Assembly (NCBI GenBank): GCA_027886175.1
Contig: JAJNNQ010000002.1
Span: 1,988,001-2,052,000 of the forward strand
Source: Phylloscopus collybita
Taxonomy: Eukaryota; Chordata; Aves; Passeriformes; Phylloscopidae
Reading direction: 5' to 3'
DNA length: 64,000 nt
Made by a program: the position numbers and the translations under genes. Below the pieces are notes generated by a model that saw only the letters and a program-made list of their open reading frames with translations, was not told where the DNA came from and searched no databases. Below, in pieces: positions 1 to 11,395 of this stretch (positions within the stretch are counted from its first letter, which is position 1; the number at the start of each line of letters is the position of its first letter).

Positions 1-662
1 GATGCCTGTGCTGTTTTATCTGCTGCAATTCTTTATGTGGAATGGAGAATCATCTTTTATCTAAAGAGAAAATATTCTTTGTTTCATATTTCTCTTAGAA
101 CTTCATTATCCTCAATTTCTTACTCCTTCTATTGCATAAATATAATTTTTTTTTCTTAATACACTGTCTTGTGTCCTGGGTGCTGCATGTATATAGAATT
201 TATATGTGAAATGTCAACTTCCGAGGTAAGTCAGGGTCTGCAAATGCAGCTTTAGCCATTACAAAATATCTCCTACTTGTGCTTACACAAAGGAAGTAGC
301 TGTGTTTGCTGCTGGTAGTTTATCATCATTTAGTAAGCCAGACTGCAAAATAGGGAATATGCTTTGTCACTGAGTGTAACTGCTAATTCAGACAACTGGC
401 ATTCAGATATGTTATTTTTTTCCCTGATTTTTCCTTGTATTTTTTTTTATTTTCTGAGCAAATTTTCTTTCCCTGCACTTGGCTGAAAGCCACTTTTCTT
501 AAATGGAATATGACAAAGCTAAACATCCTTTTCCTTCTCTAGTAGAAATCTCTTCTGCTGCTCCCATGCTGCACAAAACCCTTTGTATTTTAGTGTACAT
601 TGATATAAAATCTGATCTCCTACAGGAGACTGTGGCCTCCCTTCCCTTCTCTGGGCCTGAAA
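1..662. other. Unique A+T-rich sequence, nothing recognised
   Basis: I see no repeat family, RNA gene or plausible exon here. Short T-runs interrupt the sequence and stop codons are frequent in all frames. Confidence 0.5.
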
Positions 663-835
663 AATCACAGAATCACTGAATGTTTTGGGTTGGAAAAGAC
701 ATTAAAGATCATCCCACTCCACCCCCTGCCACGGGCAGGGACACCTCCCACTATCCCAGGCTGCTCCAAGCCCCGTCCAACCTGGCCTTGGACACTTCCA
801 GGGATCCAAGGGCGGCCACAAAATTCTGAACAACC
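663..835 (-). mobile_element. CR1: CR1 LINE 3' fragment
   Basis: Read on the minus strand this is the end of a CR1 3' UTR. The left edge carries the CR1 terminal words (cagaatcactgaatg, then gggttggaaaagac), followed by the hallmark blocks around 'ccacgggcagggacacctcc' and 'cttggacacttccagggatc'. The element is 5'-truncated, as usual for CR1, because homology fades into unique sequence near 835. No target duplication is expected for CR1. Open frames over it on both strands come from the repeat, not from a gene. Confidence 0.9.
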
Positions 836-2884
836 AAGGGCAGCTTCATCCAAAATTTCTGTCTTCATCTCCTCTAACATGTATGTAACAAAAACAGTAC
901 GTTAGATAAAATATTCACAAGAGAACACTTTCTCCTCTGGCTCTCTCAAACATAGAAGAGAAAAGCAAAAGCCAAAGTTAGGAAGCAAAGGCCAAACAAA
1001 TGCATTTCAGAAATAAAAAATCTGAAGGAGAATCTTCTTAAAGAATTAGGAGAAGTAACCACTGCAATAAAGTACCAGAGAAAGTGGAAGGTTTGTAATA
1101 TCTAAGGGATTAATCTAATCAAAGGTTGGATGCATCTGCAGTGGAGGTGCCTGCAGCTGAACTAATCCTTGTTTCCCTTCCTAGTCACAGAAATCTCCTT
1201 CATAGCCACCAGAAACCAGAGCAGGAATCACATCAACCTAAGTCAGGCATGCAAAATAAACAAGAAAAGTCATATCCTGAAAGTGCTGTTTCTCTCCACT
1301 GGCTTTAAGGGAGCCTGTGCTGTCAACATCTAAAGGTGGGTGAGATGAATCCCACTCTGGATGTCTCCAAGGAAAGTCCGTTTGCCACTTGAAGGAGATG
1401 CTTTATCCAAAAATAAATCACTGACTTCAATAAATGAATAAATTGTAATGGCTTCAGATAAATATGAAAGTGTGGAACTTAACCCTGATAAGGGGAAATA
1501 CGTTTTAAGACAATTTTCACTGATGGAACACATTTCCATAAAAAATGTCAGAGAGCAAGAGTTCAGTTTAAAACCAAAGGAACTGGAAAATTTAAATAAA
1601 AATAAAAAATAAAAAGTCAAGATTATCCAGAGGAAACATTAATAATATTGAAATAAATTTAGTTGAGTATGTTACAACTTGACAGCTTTAATCAGTCTGC
1701 AGTTGCTAAAGGTCAAGGCAAAAATAACAAAATATATTATTCTAGACATGAGATTCTTACATTTTCACCTAATTTACCTTTTCTGAGAAAAGAGAAGATG
1801 AGATTAGACAAGAAAAGGATCTGATGAATATAGGACGTTCCTATATTCTCAAAATATGAAAAAGAAAATCCATTAATCTTACTTATTGAGGTAATTACTA
1901 ATATTCAAACAGGCAAATAAACAAGACCACCACACTCTCTTCTTACTTGGATCTGGATTTCTACTCTATTCTGAAATTTATCCCTTCACTTTTTGAGTTT
2001 CTTAGGTTTTTCTTTTTAAACAGGTGGTGGATAACCTGATCTTGGCAGTTCTTCAACAGGAACAAAGATCATTATGAGAGTTACACGCAGAAATATCTGT
2101 TACAGAAAGCAAAACAGAGAGTGAGTTAATTGCAAAAATCAAAGTCATGCAGAACAAAAGGCCTCATATTTCACGTGGCAGAAAGACATGGTGCAGTGTC
2201 ACTTCAGGGAAAAGCTCCCCCAAAAAATGATTCTTTAGCACTTCCTTTTATCTTTGAACTGTCTCACTTCCATTTCTATTAATCATTTATACTTGCTTTA
2301 CATAGCCTTACAATAAACAGTGAATAAATTCAACGGGTTTAATATAACTTCTTTTGTATTTTTGTCACAGCAAGACTGTCTCAGACTGTCTCACTGTAAC
2401 TCTGCACATATTTTACGTTTGAAATTAATAGTTCCTCACACGTTGCTTATTTTAAATACCAGCTTTGTTTCTGCTCTCTGTTCAATCAAAGCATTATCTT
2501 ATTCTAAGATGCTGACACAACAGAAGGTGGATATAACACATCCTCTTCCTAAAAAAAATTGGTGGTTTTTGATTTTTTTTCTGCACTAGCAAGATTAGCA
2601 AGAGTCAGATCATATTTTTTTGTCTTTTTATTTTATCCCACCAACCAATACCAAGAATTTGCTTAATGCCTGCCTGAAAACCTAGTTCCTCTCTTACTCA
2701 ATTTAGTCTAAACCCTTGTACAAAGGCTGCAGCATCCTTCCTCAAATCTGCTCCCTTCTCTGCACTTCCTCCAACTGCAGCTGTTTGCATTTCTCTTTTT
2801 CATTCCTCTGGCTTCTCTCCACCTGTGCTGCTGCTTTCAAGATGCTGCATTTTGTCGTTTAATCAGATTTTTTTACACGGCCAG
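836..2884. other. Unique sequence, no gene recognised
   Basis: About 2 kb of A+T-rich DNA. The longest open frame (1330-1620, minus strand, 96 codons) is rich in Phe, Ser and Leu encoded by A/T-rich codons and resembles no protein I know. No repeat family was recognised. Confidence 0.5.
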
Positions 2885-3155
2885 ACAGTGATAGGAGTGG
2901 AATGGGTTTTAAACTGGAAGAGGGGGGAGATTTAGATGGGATATTGGGAAGAAATTCTTCCCTGTGAGGGTGGGGAGACCCTGGCACAGGGTGCCCAGAG
3001 AAGCTGTGGCTGCCCCCAAATCCCTGGAAGAGTCCAAGGCCAAGCTGGATGGGGCTTGGAGCAACCTGGAGTAGTGGAAGATGTCCCTGCCCATGGTAGG
3101 GGGAGGCACTGGATGTTTTTTCAAGTCCCTTCCAACCCAAACCATTGTATGTTAA
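2885..3155 (+). mobile_element. CR1: CR1 LINE 3' fragment, well preserved
   Basis: Plus-strand CR1 3' UTR. In order it has the 'gggttttaaactggaagagg' block, 'gatattgggaagaaattctt', 'cccagagaagctgtggctgc' and the final 'cccttccaacccaaaccatt'. The terminal ATTCTATG octamer repeats are eroded to 'gtatgttaatac'. The high match to the canonical avian sequence suggests a younger CR1 subfamily than the one at 5059. Confidence 0.92.
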
Positions 3156-5058
3156 TACAATTCCATGGTAACTGAGTGTCTCGCAGCCCTCAGGAGCAAA
3201 TTTACTCCATCCTTACAAGTGGTGAATGAAAGGTTTAGAAACATTGGCAAAGATACAAGTCTGGGATTCAACCCATTTTCTCCTAGTGAAGAGATTCTTA
3301 AAATAGCTCGTCTCCGCTGAAAGTAAAAATATGGGTTTATTCCACCAAGTGAAGATGTCTGCAGTATAAATGTTTACATTTATAAATGTGGAAGGACTAT
3401 CACTACAGCCTCCTCTTCCATATGTACATCCACCCAGTGCAAATAAGGTCAATAATTCCTGTAATAATACACATTGCTCATGCTGATTTTAAGTGCTTTT
3501 CCAGCCAAAGATAAAGTACATCCCTCAGATGTCTCCCGTGACATCCTTGGCTTTTCACCAAGTACGTGCAGACTTAATACCATTAGATCTACAGGCAGTA
3601 GGAATTTACATATTGCAAAATTGCTATAGCACCATTTCATCTTTCAAAACAACTTCTCCATGTGTTTTTGTTGGTTTTTTTTTGTTTGTTTTTTTCCCCA
3701 AGCAATAAATATACATCCTGCAAATACGTCAAGAATTAAGCTGAGGTTATCCTTTTATCTGAAGTGTGATGAAGAGAAAACCTGAGCTGTGGTTGTGACA
3801 GTGATGGGTGTGATCTCATTCCTCCTTGTCTTCCTCAGTTTCCCCATTTAGAAATGGCAGTTGTGGTACTGGTCTCCCCTGGAGAACAACAACAACAACA
3901 CAACTCTGAACTCCAGAGTGTTTTTCCTCCATCTCCTGGAAGCAGATGCTGACACACACGTGACTTAGAGCTGCACAATCCCTGGATACAGATGTTTTCC
4001 CAGGACACTTCAGCCCAGGGTCACCCACATTTAATTAGGGCTTTGCCATCAGCATGGAGAGGCCAAATTTGAAGTTGATTTTCTATATATTTGTGACTAT
4101 CCCAGATAATTCTGAAGGATCTGCTCTGCTGATAAATATTTCAATGAACCACGGAGCCAGTTTTCTGCAACGAGCTACACGAACACAACCCAGCTACAGA
4201 GCCTCCGAATGTTCCTTTTATTCATTTCTAGTTCCTTTTTTTAAGAGCAATAAAAAACATCATTCTATCAATTCTGCTGTTTTACACTTTAGGGCCATAA
4301 TGAAATGCTCTGAATGAGCATGGATTGGAGAAAAACCAATCAGAAATGTCAGCACTGGTAATAAAGACTGTAAGCTTTAGCGCTGCAATTTTTGTGGGCA
4401 TCTCTTTTAGGACTTTTATTTTATTTTTTTTTCCAAGAGCTTTCCAAATCATGACAGGCAAGCAGGCTGGCTTAACACAATCATTTAGATTGCATGGAAT
4501 TGTCTCCCGGTAGAATTGCCAGCGATCATTCTCATTTGAAGCACTTGAGAGCATCTCCTTAGAAATCCTAGGCAGAAATTTGCAATGTGAGTCAGAATTG
4601 GCTCTATGGGGGAAACAAAAACAGCCTGGGGATCCCGGAATAACAAACAAAGTGTTGGTGAAATAATAATAATAGCAATAATAATAATGATAATAATAAT
4701 AATTACCCTCAGTGCTCAGGAGATGGTTCATCACAGAGCCCTGCAGGGCCCTCAGGCAGCCAGAGCAGGGTTTGTGTTCTGCACCTCTGCAAAGCTCTGT
4801 CTGGGGAGAGAAGCACAGAACCTGCAAACAGCACTTCAGCACATGGATAATCCAGTGTCAGAGGTGGGACAGAGGGTCAAGGTGATGCTCTGACAGCCCC
4901 GTGCCCTCTTCCCTCTGTACTTTGATTCATTCCAGGTGGAAAAGCTGTTTTCCCGAGCAGGTGAGTATAAATGTCGACGTGGTAGAGAATGAAAGCAGCA
5001 GGAAAGGGGGAGTGTTTTATAGATCTGAGATTGCAGATGAACAGAAAAGGATTTTAAA
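3156..5058. other. Unique sequence with one trinucleotide microsatellite
   Basis: No gene is supported. A 186-codon minus-strand frame (4282-4842) is long only because the AAT array at 4662-4704 translates as a poly-Tyr block. It has no recognisable domain and is treated as chance. Confidence 0.5.
4662..4704 (+). repeat. (AAT)n microsatellite
   Basis: About 14 trinucleotide units, interrupted by 'agc' and 'atg' variants. It is probably length-polymorphic. Confidence 0.95.
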
Positions 5059-5330
5059 GATTCATACAATTTTTAAGGTTGGAAAAGACCCCCAAGATCA
5101 AGTCCAGTCTTTGACCAAACACCTCCATGTAAACCAAACCATAGCCATGCCATGCCCAGATGTTTCTCGAACATTTCCAGGGAAGGGGATGCCACCACTT
5201 CCCTAGGCAACCCCTTCCAGTGCCTGACCACCTTTTCAAGGAAGAAATTCTACCTGACATCCAACCTGAACCTCCCATGGAACAGCTAGAAGCCATTTCC
5301 TTTTGGAAAAGGAATTTATAGAGGAATTTC
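5059..5330 (-). mobile_element. CR1: CR1 LINE fragment, older subfamily
   Basis: Minus-strand CR1 of the subfamily whose 3' UTR reads, on the plus strand, 'ggttggaaaagacccccaag', then 'catttccagggaaggggatg', 'ccagtgcctgaccacctttt', and 'gacatccaacctgaacctcc'. It is more diverged than the 2885 copy. Homology fades after about 5330. Confidence 0.85.
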
Positions 5331-5810
5331 CTAAGCAGCCTGGCCTTGGAAACCGGAGGCAATGCTGCCCACGTTCCATTTTCGTCAGGAACGAGCCTAG
5401 AAAACCCAGGAAAGAAGTTTGCCAATTTTCTTGTTTCCTTCAGTGTGTTTCTTCAGCAGTGACTTTCAATATCTGATCATCTGTGAACCCCTGGGTATTT
5501 TTTCCCTCTCTAGTGCTATGTAGCAAATTTAAGCCTAAAAATCATCTCAGCTGTGTAATTACCACAATCAGGGAAAATGGGTGAGGAGTAATTTTAGAGT
5601 AATTCAAAATTATTACTTTCCAGGCCACTGGAAAACTGCACAGGCAGGAAAGGAGGAGTGCAATGATATCAACTCCACCTTCAGGGCAGAGAGGCTTTGG
5701 GTGCCAACAAGCCAGAGATGGATTTAACTCTGTCCAAAGTCACGTTTTGTGTGGAAATTGGAAACTGTATATTCGTGGCTGCACGTGGCAGCACGGAGAG
5801 TGGAAGAAGC

Positions 5811-5848
5811 AGTAATTTAATAAGTGGAAAGTAATTTAATAAGTGGAA
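5811..5848 (+). repeat. Exact 19-bp tandem duplication
   Basis: The unit agtaatttaataagtggaa occurs twice head to tail with no mismatch. This is a recent local duplication in otherwise unique DNA. Confidence 0.9.
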
Positions 5849-6021
5849 AATTTGGAAGGGATGAAGACAAGGCTAGAAAATGATGGTGTCAGCCCCTGTG
5901 CCTGTCCTTCAAGGGTCTCTCAGGTCCATGTAAAACACCCCTTCAAAACAGTTGAGTACCCTTTTTTTCACAGGAAAAATTAAGAGGAAGGCCAGGAATG
6001 GAGGGAGGAAGACTGCCTGAT

Positions 6022-6217
6022 TGTGTTGGTTTTTTTGTTTGTTTGTTTGTTTGTTTGTTTTTTGGGGTTTTTTGTTTGGTTTTTTTGTGGTTTTTTTGGT
6101 GTTTTTTGTTGTTTGTTTGGGTTTTTTGTGTTTTTTTTTTGTTGTTGTTGTTTTTTGGGTTTTTTGTTTGTTTGTTTTGTTTTGTTTTGTTTTGTTTTTG
6201 TTTTTTTTTCAATTTTT
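6022..6217 (+). repeat. T/G-only low-complexity tract
   Basis: About 195 bp built almost only of T and G: (GTTT)n, then irregular T-runs with G pairs, then (GTTTT)n. Its reverse complement resembles the C/A tracts at 13021, 38326 and 59129. The open frames here (poly-Phe/Val/Leu/Cys, or Lys/Asn/Thr/Gln on the other strand) are composition artefacts. Confidence 0.95.
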
Positions 6218-6820
6218 TTCCTCCTCCAGATAACAGGAAATATTTACCAAGAGACTTTGGTCCTCCAAATGTATACTCCTGGTCTCCAAGAATCTCCTGG
6301 ACCAGAGGTGACCCTGAAGGCATCAGGAACATCACTCCCTTCATCCTGGCTCAATGCTAACAAATGCTCTGGGCTCAAGCAGACCCTGCTCAGTGTAATG
6401 GCTGAGGCCCGGGTGCCCAAGGGACAGCTAAGCTGCATTTTCAAATTAATCACATTCAGACTGCAAGGAAGGAGCAACATAATCTGAACATTAGTTAATT
6501 AAAGGTGGTGGGGGGAGAGAAAACTCCAGAACCCAAGTCATTGAGGGGATACATAAGATTTGAGACAGCTTTTGAGAATAACAAATTTTCTGGGGGGAAA
6601 AAAAGTGTCTCATCAAGTAACATTTGCTCAGTAGTGCAACTCAGGGACCCAACTTTATCTCTTCATCATCTTTTCATTGGAAAAACAGCTCCTTCCAAAC
6701 GTATTTTCCTACAGCCTCTGTTTTCTGAGGGCTGGTTAACACTTTCTGAACATTCTGAACATACTGATCTGAAAGAAATGTCAATCGAACAGGTTTAATT
6801 TCCTAACATGTAACAAAGTA

Positions 6821-6871
6821 CCTGAAAGGAGGTTGTAGTAAGGTAGGGGTTTATCTTTTCTCCCAGGTAAC
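6821..6871 (+). mobile_element. CR1: CR1 LINE, left part of a copy split by an LTR
   Basis: The sequence 'gaaaggaggttgtagtaagg' then 'ttctcccaggtaac' matches the upstream part of the same CR1 region that resumes at 7370. The ERV LTR at 6872-7369 lies between the two parts, and joining them gives a continuous CR1 reading with the 4 bp TAAC counted once. The CR1 insertion therefore predates the LTR. Confidence 0.8.
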
Positions 6872-7369
6872 TGATGCCTTGGGAAGGCTGAGCTGGAACA
6901 GAGACTGGACAGAGCCAGAGAATAAATCAGGTATTTATTAAAAGGCCTTTAAGGACACACCTTGGACAGGACAAGAGCCTGGCCAGGGCTGCACCCAAGG
7001 TGAACCCAAAATGGTCACAAAATGGACACAAAATGGTCACAAAATGGACACAAAATGGACACACAATGGAGGCCCGGTCACGAGGTCTCACACTTTGATC
7101 AGTTCTGGTCCATTTGCACTTTGGGGTTGAATTGTCCAATTCCAGCTCCAGCTGATGCAGTCCCACCCTTCTTGTTTTCTCCCTTCAGCCACTGCTGTTT
7201 GTGCTTTTGGGCCTGGAAACTTGTCCCAGCTGTCCTTGGTGTGCAGCAGGAGCAGGATTTGTTTTGTGTCCCTGCTGTGTGCAGAGCTGAGTGACCCTGG
7301 ATGTGAGGCTGAGAGCTGCACCCCTGGGCAGCACAGAATCTGAAACACATGAAAGCTCAAAAGGCATCA
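6872..7369 (-). mobile_element. Solo ERV LTR, family X copy A
   Basis: This 498-bp LTR begins TGATGCCTT and ends AAGGCATCA, a perfect 9-bp terminal inverted repeat with the TG...CA retroviral ends. It shares nearly all its length with the copies at 19902 and 33055. Minus is taken as sense because AATAAA then lies in the last 15% of the LTR, as expected for U3-R-U5; plus sense would put it only about 50 nt from the start. At 7008-7062 it carries five full 11-bp tandem units (aaaatggacac or aaaatggtcac). No internal retroviral genes flank it, so it is a solo LTR. Open frames of 80-90 codons inside recur in the other copies because the DNA does; they are not taken as genes. Confidence 0.85.
7008..7069 (+). 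repeat. 11-bp minisatellite inside LTR copy A (5 units)
   Basis: Five complete units alternate between aaaatggtcac and aaaatggacac, followed by a partial degenerate unit. Corresponding arrays have 7 units in copy B and 3 in copy C. Confidence 0.92.
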
Positions 7370-7631
7370 TAACAAGTGACAGAATGAGAGGAAACACCCT
7401 CAAGTTGGATCACAGAAGTTTAAATTGGATATTCAGAAAAATTCCTTCTCTGAAAGGGTGATCAGGCTGCCCAGGGCTGTGATGAAATCATATCTGAAAG
7501 TATTCAAAAGACATGTGAATGTGGCACTTGGGGACGGAGTTTAGTGATGAATATGGTGTTGGATTAACCATTGGACTCGATGATCTTGGAGGTCTCTTCC
7601 AATCTCAATGTGTCTTTGATTCTATGATTCT
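7370..7631 (+). mobile_element. CR1: CR1 LINE, right part of the split copy, 3' end intact
   Basis: The sequence resumes the CR1 at 'aagtgacagaatgagaggaa' and runs through 'ttggactcgatgatcttgga' to the canonical terminus 'gattctatgattct'. The intact terminal octamer repeats fix the 3' end near 7631. It belongs to the subfamily with the 'ggactcgatgatctt' 3' UTR. Confidence 0.9.
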
Positions 7632-7956
7632 AAAACCTCTCACTCCAGCAAATTTCTTTTTTCAAGGAGTGTTTCTTAGCCCTAGTCTTCCAGTCAGGCC
7701 TGAGAATCTTCACCTCTTCCCAGCATATTTTACAGAATAATTTGTGACATCCAGCTGTATCTTGCTGGGCAGTAATTCCTCACCCACAGCTAAACCCATC
7801 CTGAGGTAGGTAGCGATGCTACAAGGAAAGGACGTGTGCACCTGCAGCTGCATCAGGAGAATTAGAAAAATACCCCCTTGTCCTCCAAGGCCCTGGTAAA
7901 TGTGTCCAATATCACCAGAGCCTCTTTTATCTCAGGCAGCTGATAGATGGAGAAAG

Positions 7957-8213
7957 AATAATGGAATCCTGGAAGAGTTTGTGCAGGAAAAGACCTTTGA
8001 GGTACATCTCATCCAAACCCCTGCCATGGGCAGGGACCATCTCCACTAGACCAGGGTGCTCCAGCCTGGCCTTGGACACTCCCAGGGATCCAGGGGCTCC
8101 CACAGCTGCTCTGGGCTACCTGTGCCAGGGCCTCTCCACCCTCATTGTGAAAAACTTCATCCCTAAAATCAGGGAATTGTCCCTGAGGCCACTCTGGAAC
8201 AGCCAACAACTCT
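7957..8213 (-). mobile_element. CR1: CR1 LINE 3' fragment
   Basis: Minus-strand CR1. The plus strand shows 'cccctgccatgggcagggac', 'cttggacactcccagggatc', 'acctgtgccagggcctctcc' and 'accctcattgtgaaaaactt', in the order expected from the 3' end leftwards. It lies about 325 bp from an oppositely oriented CR1. Confidence 0.9.
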
Positions 8214-8552
8214 GACAGGCAGCAAATGGAGGCTGGGCTGCCCCTGAGAGCCTGGGATTTGTTACAGAGTGTTTTGCTTGTCTGGTTCCTGGCAGGTTTC
8301 AAGCCGGGCTTGTTATCTCTACCTTGCCACGTCCCTGAGCTGCACATCATGAGGCTGTGCAGATCAGCGTGAGGAAGGGCAGAGCAATGATGGCACAAAA
8401 GTGCTGCCAGGGTCCCCAAGCCCCAGACAGGTTTGGTTTGTGGTTCTGGTGTGGTTTTTTGCTTTTTTCCTTCCTTTTTCACATCACTCCTGAGCAGTAG
8501 CGGCATTTACTTGCTGTGTACAAAAGTCCAGCTCTTGGGTTCTCTTATTTCC

Positions 8553-8990
8553 TGAGGTTCGGGTGGTTGAGCGTCTCCTGCTCCATGAAAGACCCCAAGC
8601 CAGACACAAGAACAAAGCAGAGTCTTATTTTTCAAGATTTCTTGCTCTGTTTATGATCTCTTACCTTTCCATTCACTCTGTGCCCAGCCAAGGTCTCTGC
8701 AGCTCGGGCATCAGATGGCGACTCCTCCCCCGATGGAGGCTCCTCACCTCCTACACCAATTATTTTGTATTTATTATTTACAATTACACACCAATATCTA
8801 CCATCTATACTAAAGAGATAATTTCTACTCTGACCCAATCTCCTTGAAGCCACTTTGTGCCACCATCACAGCAGAAGATGGAGATGAAGAAGAAGAACCC
8901 AGGGCACCGCCCAGAATCCTCCATCTTGTCCCCATTCACCTCCATTCTAAAAACCCAAACCTACAAAATTTTCCCCCCTGTGATAAACTA
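8553..8990 (-). mobile_element. Probable ERV LTR, boundaries uncertain
   Basis: Read on the minus strand the right-hand part ends '...ccacccgaacctca' about 60-75 nt after an AATAAG motif and a run typical of R/U5 sequence. Upstream lies a segment rich in 'cttcttcttcatctccatct', a composition I associate with passerine ERVK-type LTRs. The left plus-strand boundary TGAGG at 8553 is plausible. The right one is not resolved and I found no target duplication, so this remains a probable call. The 21-bp minisatellite starts 120 bp further right. Confidence 0.38.
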
Positions 8991-9110
8991 TACTACTGTC
9001 TTTCACACCTTTGTGGCTTGTAGTTCCTCTCTCAGTGTTGGAAGCTTTTCCCAGGGAAATCAAAGCCAGTGTCCTCCTGGGCTCTGTGCCAGGGTCTGTA
9101 TCCCACCTGT

Positions 9111-9278
9111 ACAGATCCCAGACCCCCCTGAACAGATCCCAGACCCCCCTGAACAGATCCCAGATCCCCCTGTACAGATCCCAGACCTCCCTGTACAGAT
9201 GCCAGACCCCCCTGAACAGATCCCAGATCCCCCTGTACAGATCCCAGACTCCCCTGTATAGATCCCAAACCCCCCAGT
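9111..9278 (+). repeat. 21-bp minisatellite, 8 units
   Basis: Eight head-to-tail units of exactly 21 bp (acagatcccagacccccctg plus one base), starting at 9111, 9132, 9153, 9174, 9195, 9216, 9237 and 9258. Variants are mostly A/T at the junction and single C/T changes; the last unit is most diverged. Because 21 is a multiple of 3, several frames stay open and encode heptapeptide repeats (QIPDPPE-like on plus, GSVQGGL-like on minus). I see no sign that any is translated. Confidence 0.95.
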
Positions 9279-10213
9279 ACTGCTATCAAACCCTTTTGCT
9301 CAGGTCCCAGATATTTCTGCCAAGGTCCCTGACCTTCCAGGGTGACCAAAGGGATGCCCTGGACACCAACATCCAGCGATGTAAGGGTGTCGTCTGGAAG
9401 GAACCAAAGACATGGTTCCCACTAAAGCAAAATAGGGAGATTTTTTTCTAAATATAATTAATATTAAAAGACTGCAACTATCTATCCTAACTGGCAGCAG
9501 AGAGCCTTAAAAATCTCTTACAGGAGATTAAGGGCGTGGAAAGCATTTGGGTTCATAAGCCAACAAATAAAAGAGCGTGAAGAGGGAGGGCTGGAAGGCT
9601 CCTCTGCTCTCACTGATGATAAATGTGGACACAATTTCAAACAGTGCAGAGGTATCCTTGGTCTCACACAGAGGGATTGATTGGGGAGGGAGCACTGCAA
9701 TACAAAATGCAGACTGTTGACTTGTAAACAGAGTTGTTTTCACATGGCCAAATCTTCTTCTAATCACCACTGCAGATATCTCATGAGCCAGCAGTTCTGG
9801 ATCTATTTTCCCCTTGCAGATAATGAGGTTAATTGACAGCTGCAGCATCCTGATAAGACCTGATGGAAGATGAAATGCAGGCCCAGAGACAGATGGAACA
9901 AGATAACTCTAATGACCAGCATTAACAGTGATGCTGACCATTATTAAATCTGGGCTTTCATGGAAAGAGGGAAAAAAGAGTTACTTCTGAATGTGGTTTC
10001 TTTCCCAGCAAATAATCAAATCACAGCAAATGAGGCACTTGAATCCAAGAGGACCAGTGCAATGATTCCTTGTAGTTTGGAGAGTTCCACACCTGAGAAT
10101 TAGGAATGGAAGAAGATTTTGTGTGTGTGTGTGTGTGCATTTTGACAAGCAGTTATTTAAAAGAGATTGCAGAGAGAGAGAAGATTCAATGTGATCCTCT
10201 TTGTCTGTCTGTA

Positions 10214-10258
<45 letters not shown>

Positions 10259-11033
10259 TGGGAGTTGTTATTGGCTGTGTGGAGAGGAGAATAATGTGTT
10301 ATTTTTGCTCTCTATACTGTTCCTGTGGAATTCATCCAGGAAAACTGCACGTCCTTGTGCACTGCTGCTGAAAAAAAATTTAAAAATTACTGAAGATACA
10401 GAATATGTTTGACACTATTTATCTGCAAAACTGGCATTTGCTGCTGAGCAGGTCAGATCCAGCTCATTTTATAGTCAGTGGGAAGGAACAGGCCCTTTTC
10501 AGGTGTGAGTCACGTGGCAGATTTCAGGTATTTATTTTAGGGTGAGATAAATCATGTCCTGGTTTCCACTGACTCTTTTCACTGGCTCTTCAGTGGCTAC
10601 CAAGAGTCAAGAGGGAGTAACTCCAGTAGAGATATTTCTATTGAAAAAAAATTGACATTCATTTGTATAAATCATGGTTTGAAAGATAAACCAACAAAAA
10701 AGAAGTCCGGTTTGGTTATCACAACATGACTTAGATCGGATTGATAATGGTCAGATGATAGATGAATGTAACATCTCGGAAAGAGATAAGGCCTCCTGAT
10801 AAGCTCTTTAACCTGATTGTGAAAGACAGAGGAGGAGTGGCTGGAAGTTGAAGCCAGATTAGTTCACCTTAGAAGTAAAGCATGTTTATAGTACTCAGTA
10901 AACAACTCCCAGCTGAGTCATGGATTCTTCCTTTCTGATGCCTTCAAATAAAAATGGAATGTCTTTCTGAAGGAGATGCTTCAGCCAGGACAAATCAGTG
11001 AGCACAGGCTCAGTGTGGGTTGAATGTCAGAGA
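9279..11033. other. Unique sequence with (GT)n and a long poly-A
   Basis: No gene recognised. It contains (GT)8 at 10121-10136 and a 41-A run at 10215-10255. Frames crossing the A-run give poly-Lys and are artefacts. Confidence 0.5.
10215..10255 (+). repeat. Poly-A run, 41 A
   Basis: Uninterrupted A41. I see no retrogene, SINE or CR1 immediately upstream that it could terminate; CR1 elements do not end in poly-A. It is called a homopolymer microsatellite. Confidence 0.95.
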
Positions 11034-11395
11034 ATTACAGAATCATTTAGTTTTGAAAAGACCCCCAAGATTGTTGAGGCTGGACATAAACAGTGCCAAG
11101 CCCATCACTGAGCTCTGTCCCCAAGTGTCACATCCACACCTTATTTAAATCCTTCCAGGGATTGTTCCTCTACCCAGCCCTGAGCAGCCTCTTCCAATGC
11201 AACTCTTTCCAGAGAAAAAATTTCCTAATATCCAAACTAAACCTCCCCTGCTGCAACCTGGGACAATTTGCTTTTGTTTTATCATTTGTTCCCTGAGAGC
11301 AGAGCCTGACCCACCCCTGACTGTCTCCTCCTGTCAGGGAGTTGTGGAGAGCCAGAAGGTCCCCCCTGAGCCCCCTTTTCTGTGTCATTCTCCTG
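11034..11395 (-). mobile_element. CR1: CR1 LINE fragment, long
   Basis: Minus-strand CR1 of the 'gaaaagacccccaagattgt' subfamily. It continues with 'agtgtcacatccacacctta', 'ccttccagggattgttcctc' and 'ctaaacctcccctgctgcaa', and extends further 5' than most copies here. An early edge word (cagaatcatttag) marks the 3' end at about 11038. Confidence 0.88.

Larger units (their letters stand above)
6868..7373. other. Target-site duplication TAAC flanking LTR copy A
   Basis: TAAC at 6868-6871 and again at 7370-7373 directly abuts the LTR ends. A 4-bp duplication is typical of gammaretrovirus-like (ERV1-type) integrases, though class cannot be assigned from this alone. Confidence 0.8.

Noticed and set aside
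4282..4842. 186-codon minus-strand frame
   Set aside because: It spans an AAT microsatellite (poly-Tyr) with no domain or splice logic.
9111..9278. CRISPR array
   Set aside because: Units are contiguous with no spacers, and the genome is avian.
9011..9451. 146-codon frame with Ser/Gln/Arg-rich repeats
   Set aside because: It is produced by the 21-bp minisatellite and is open in parallel frames and on the other strand as well.
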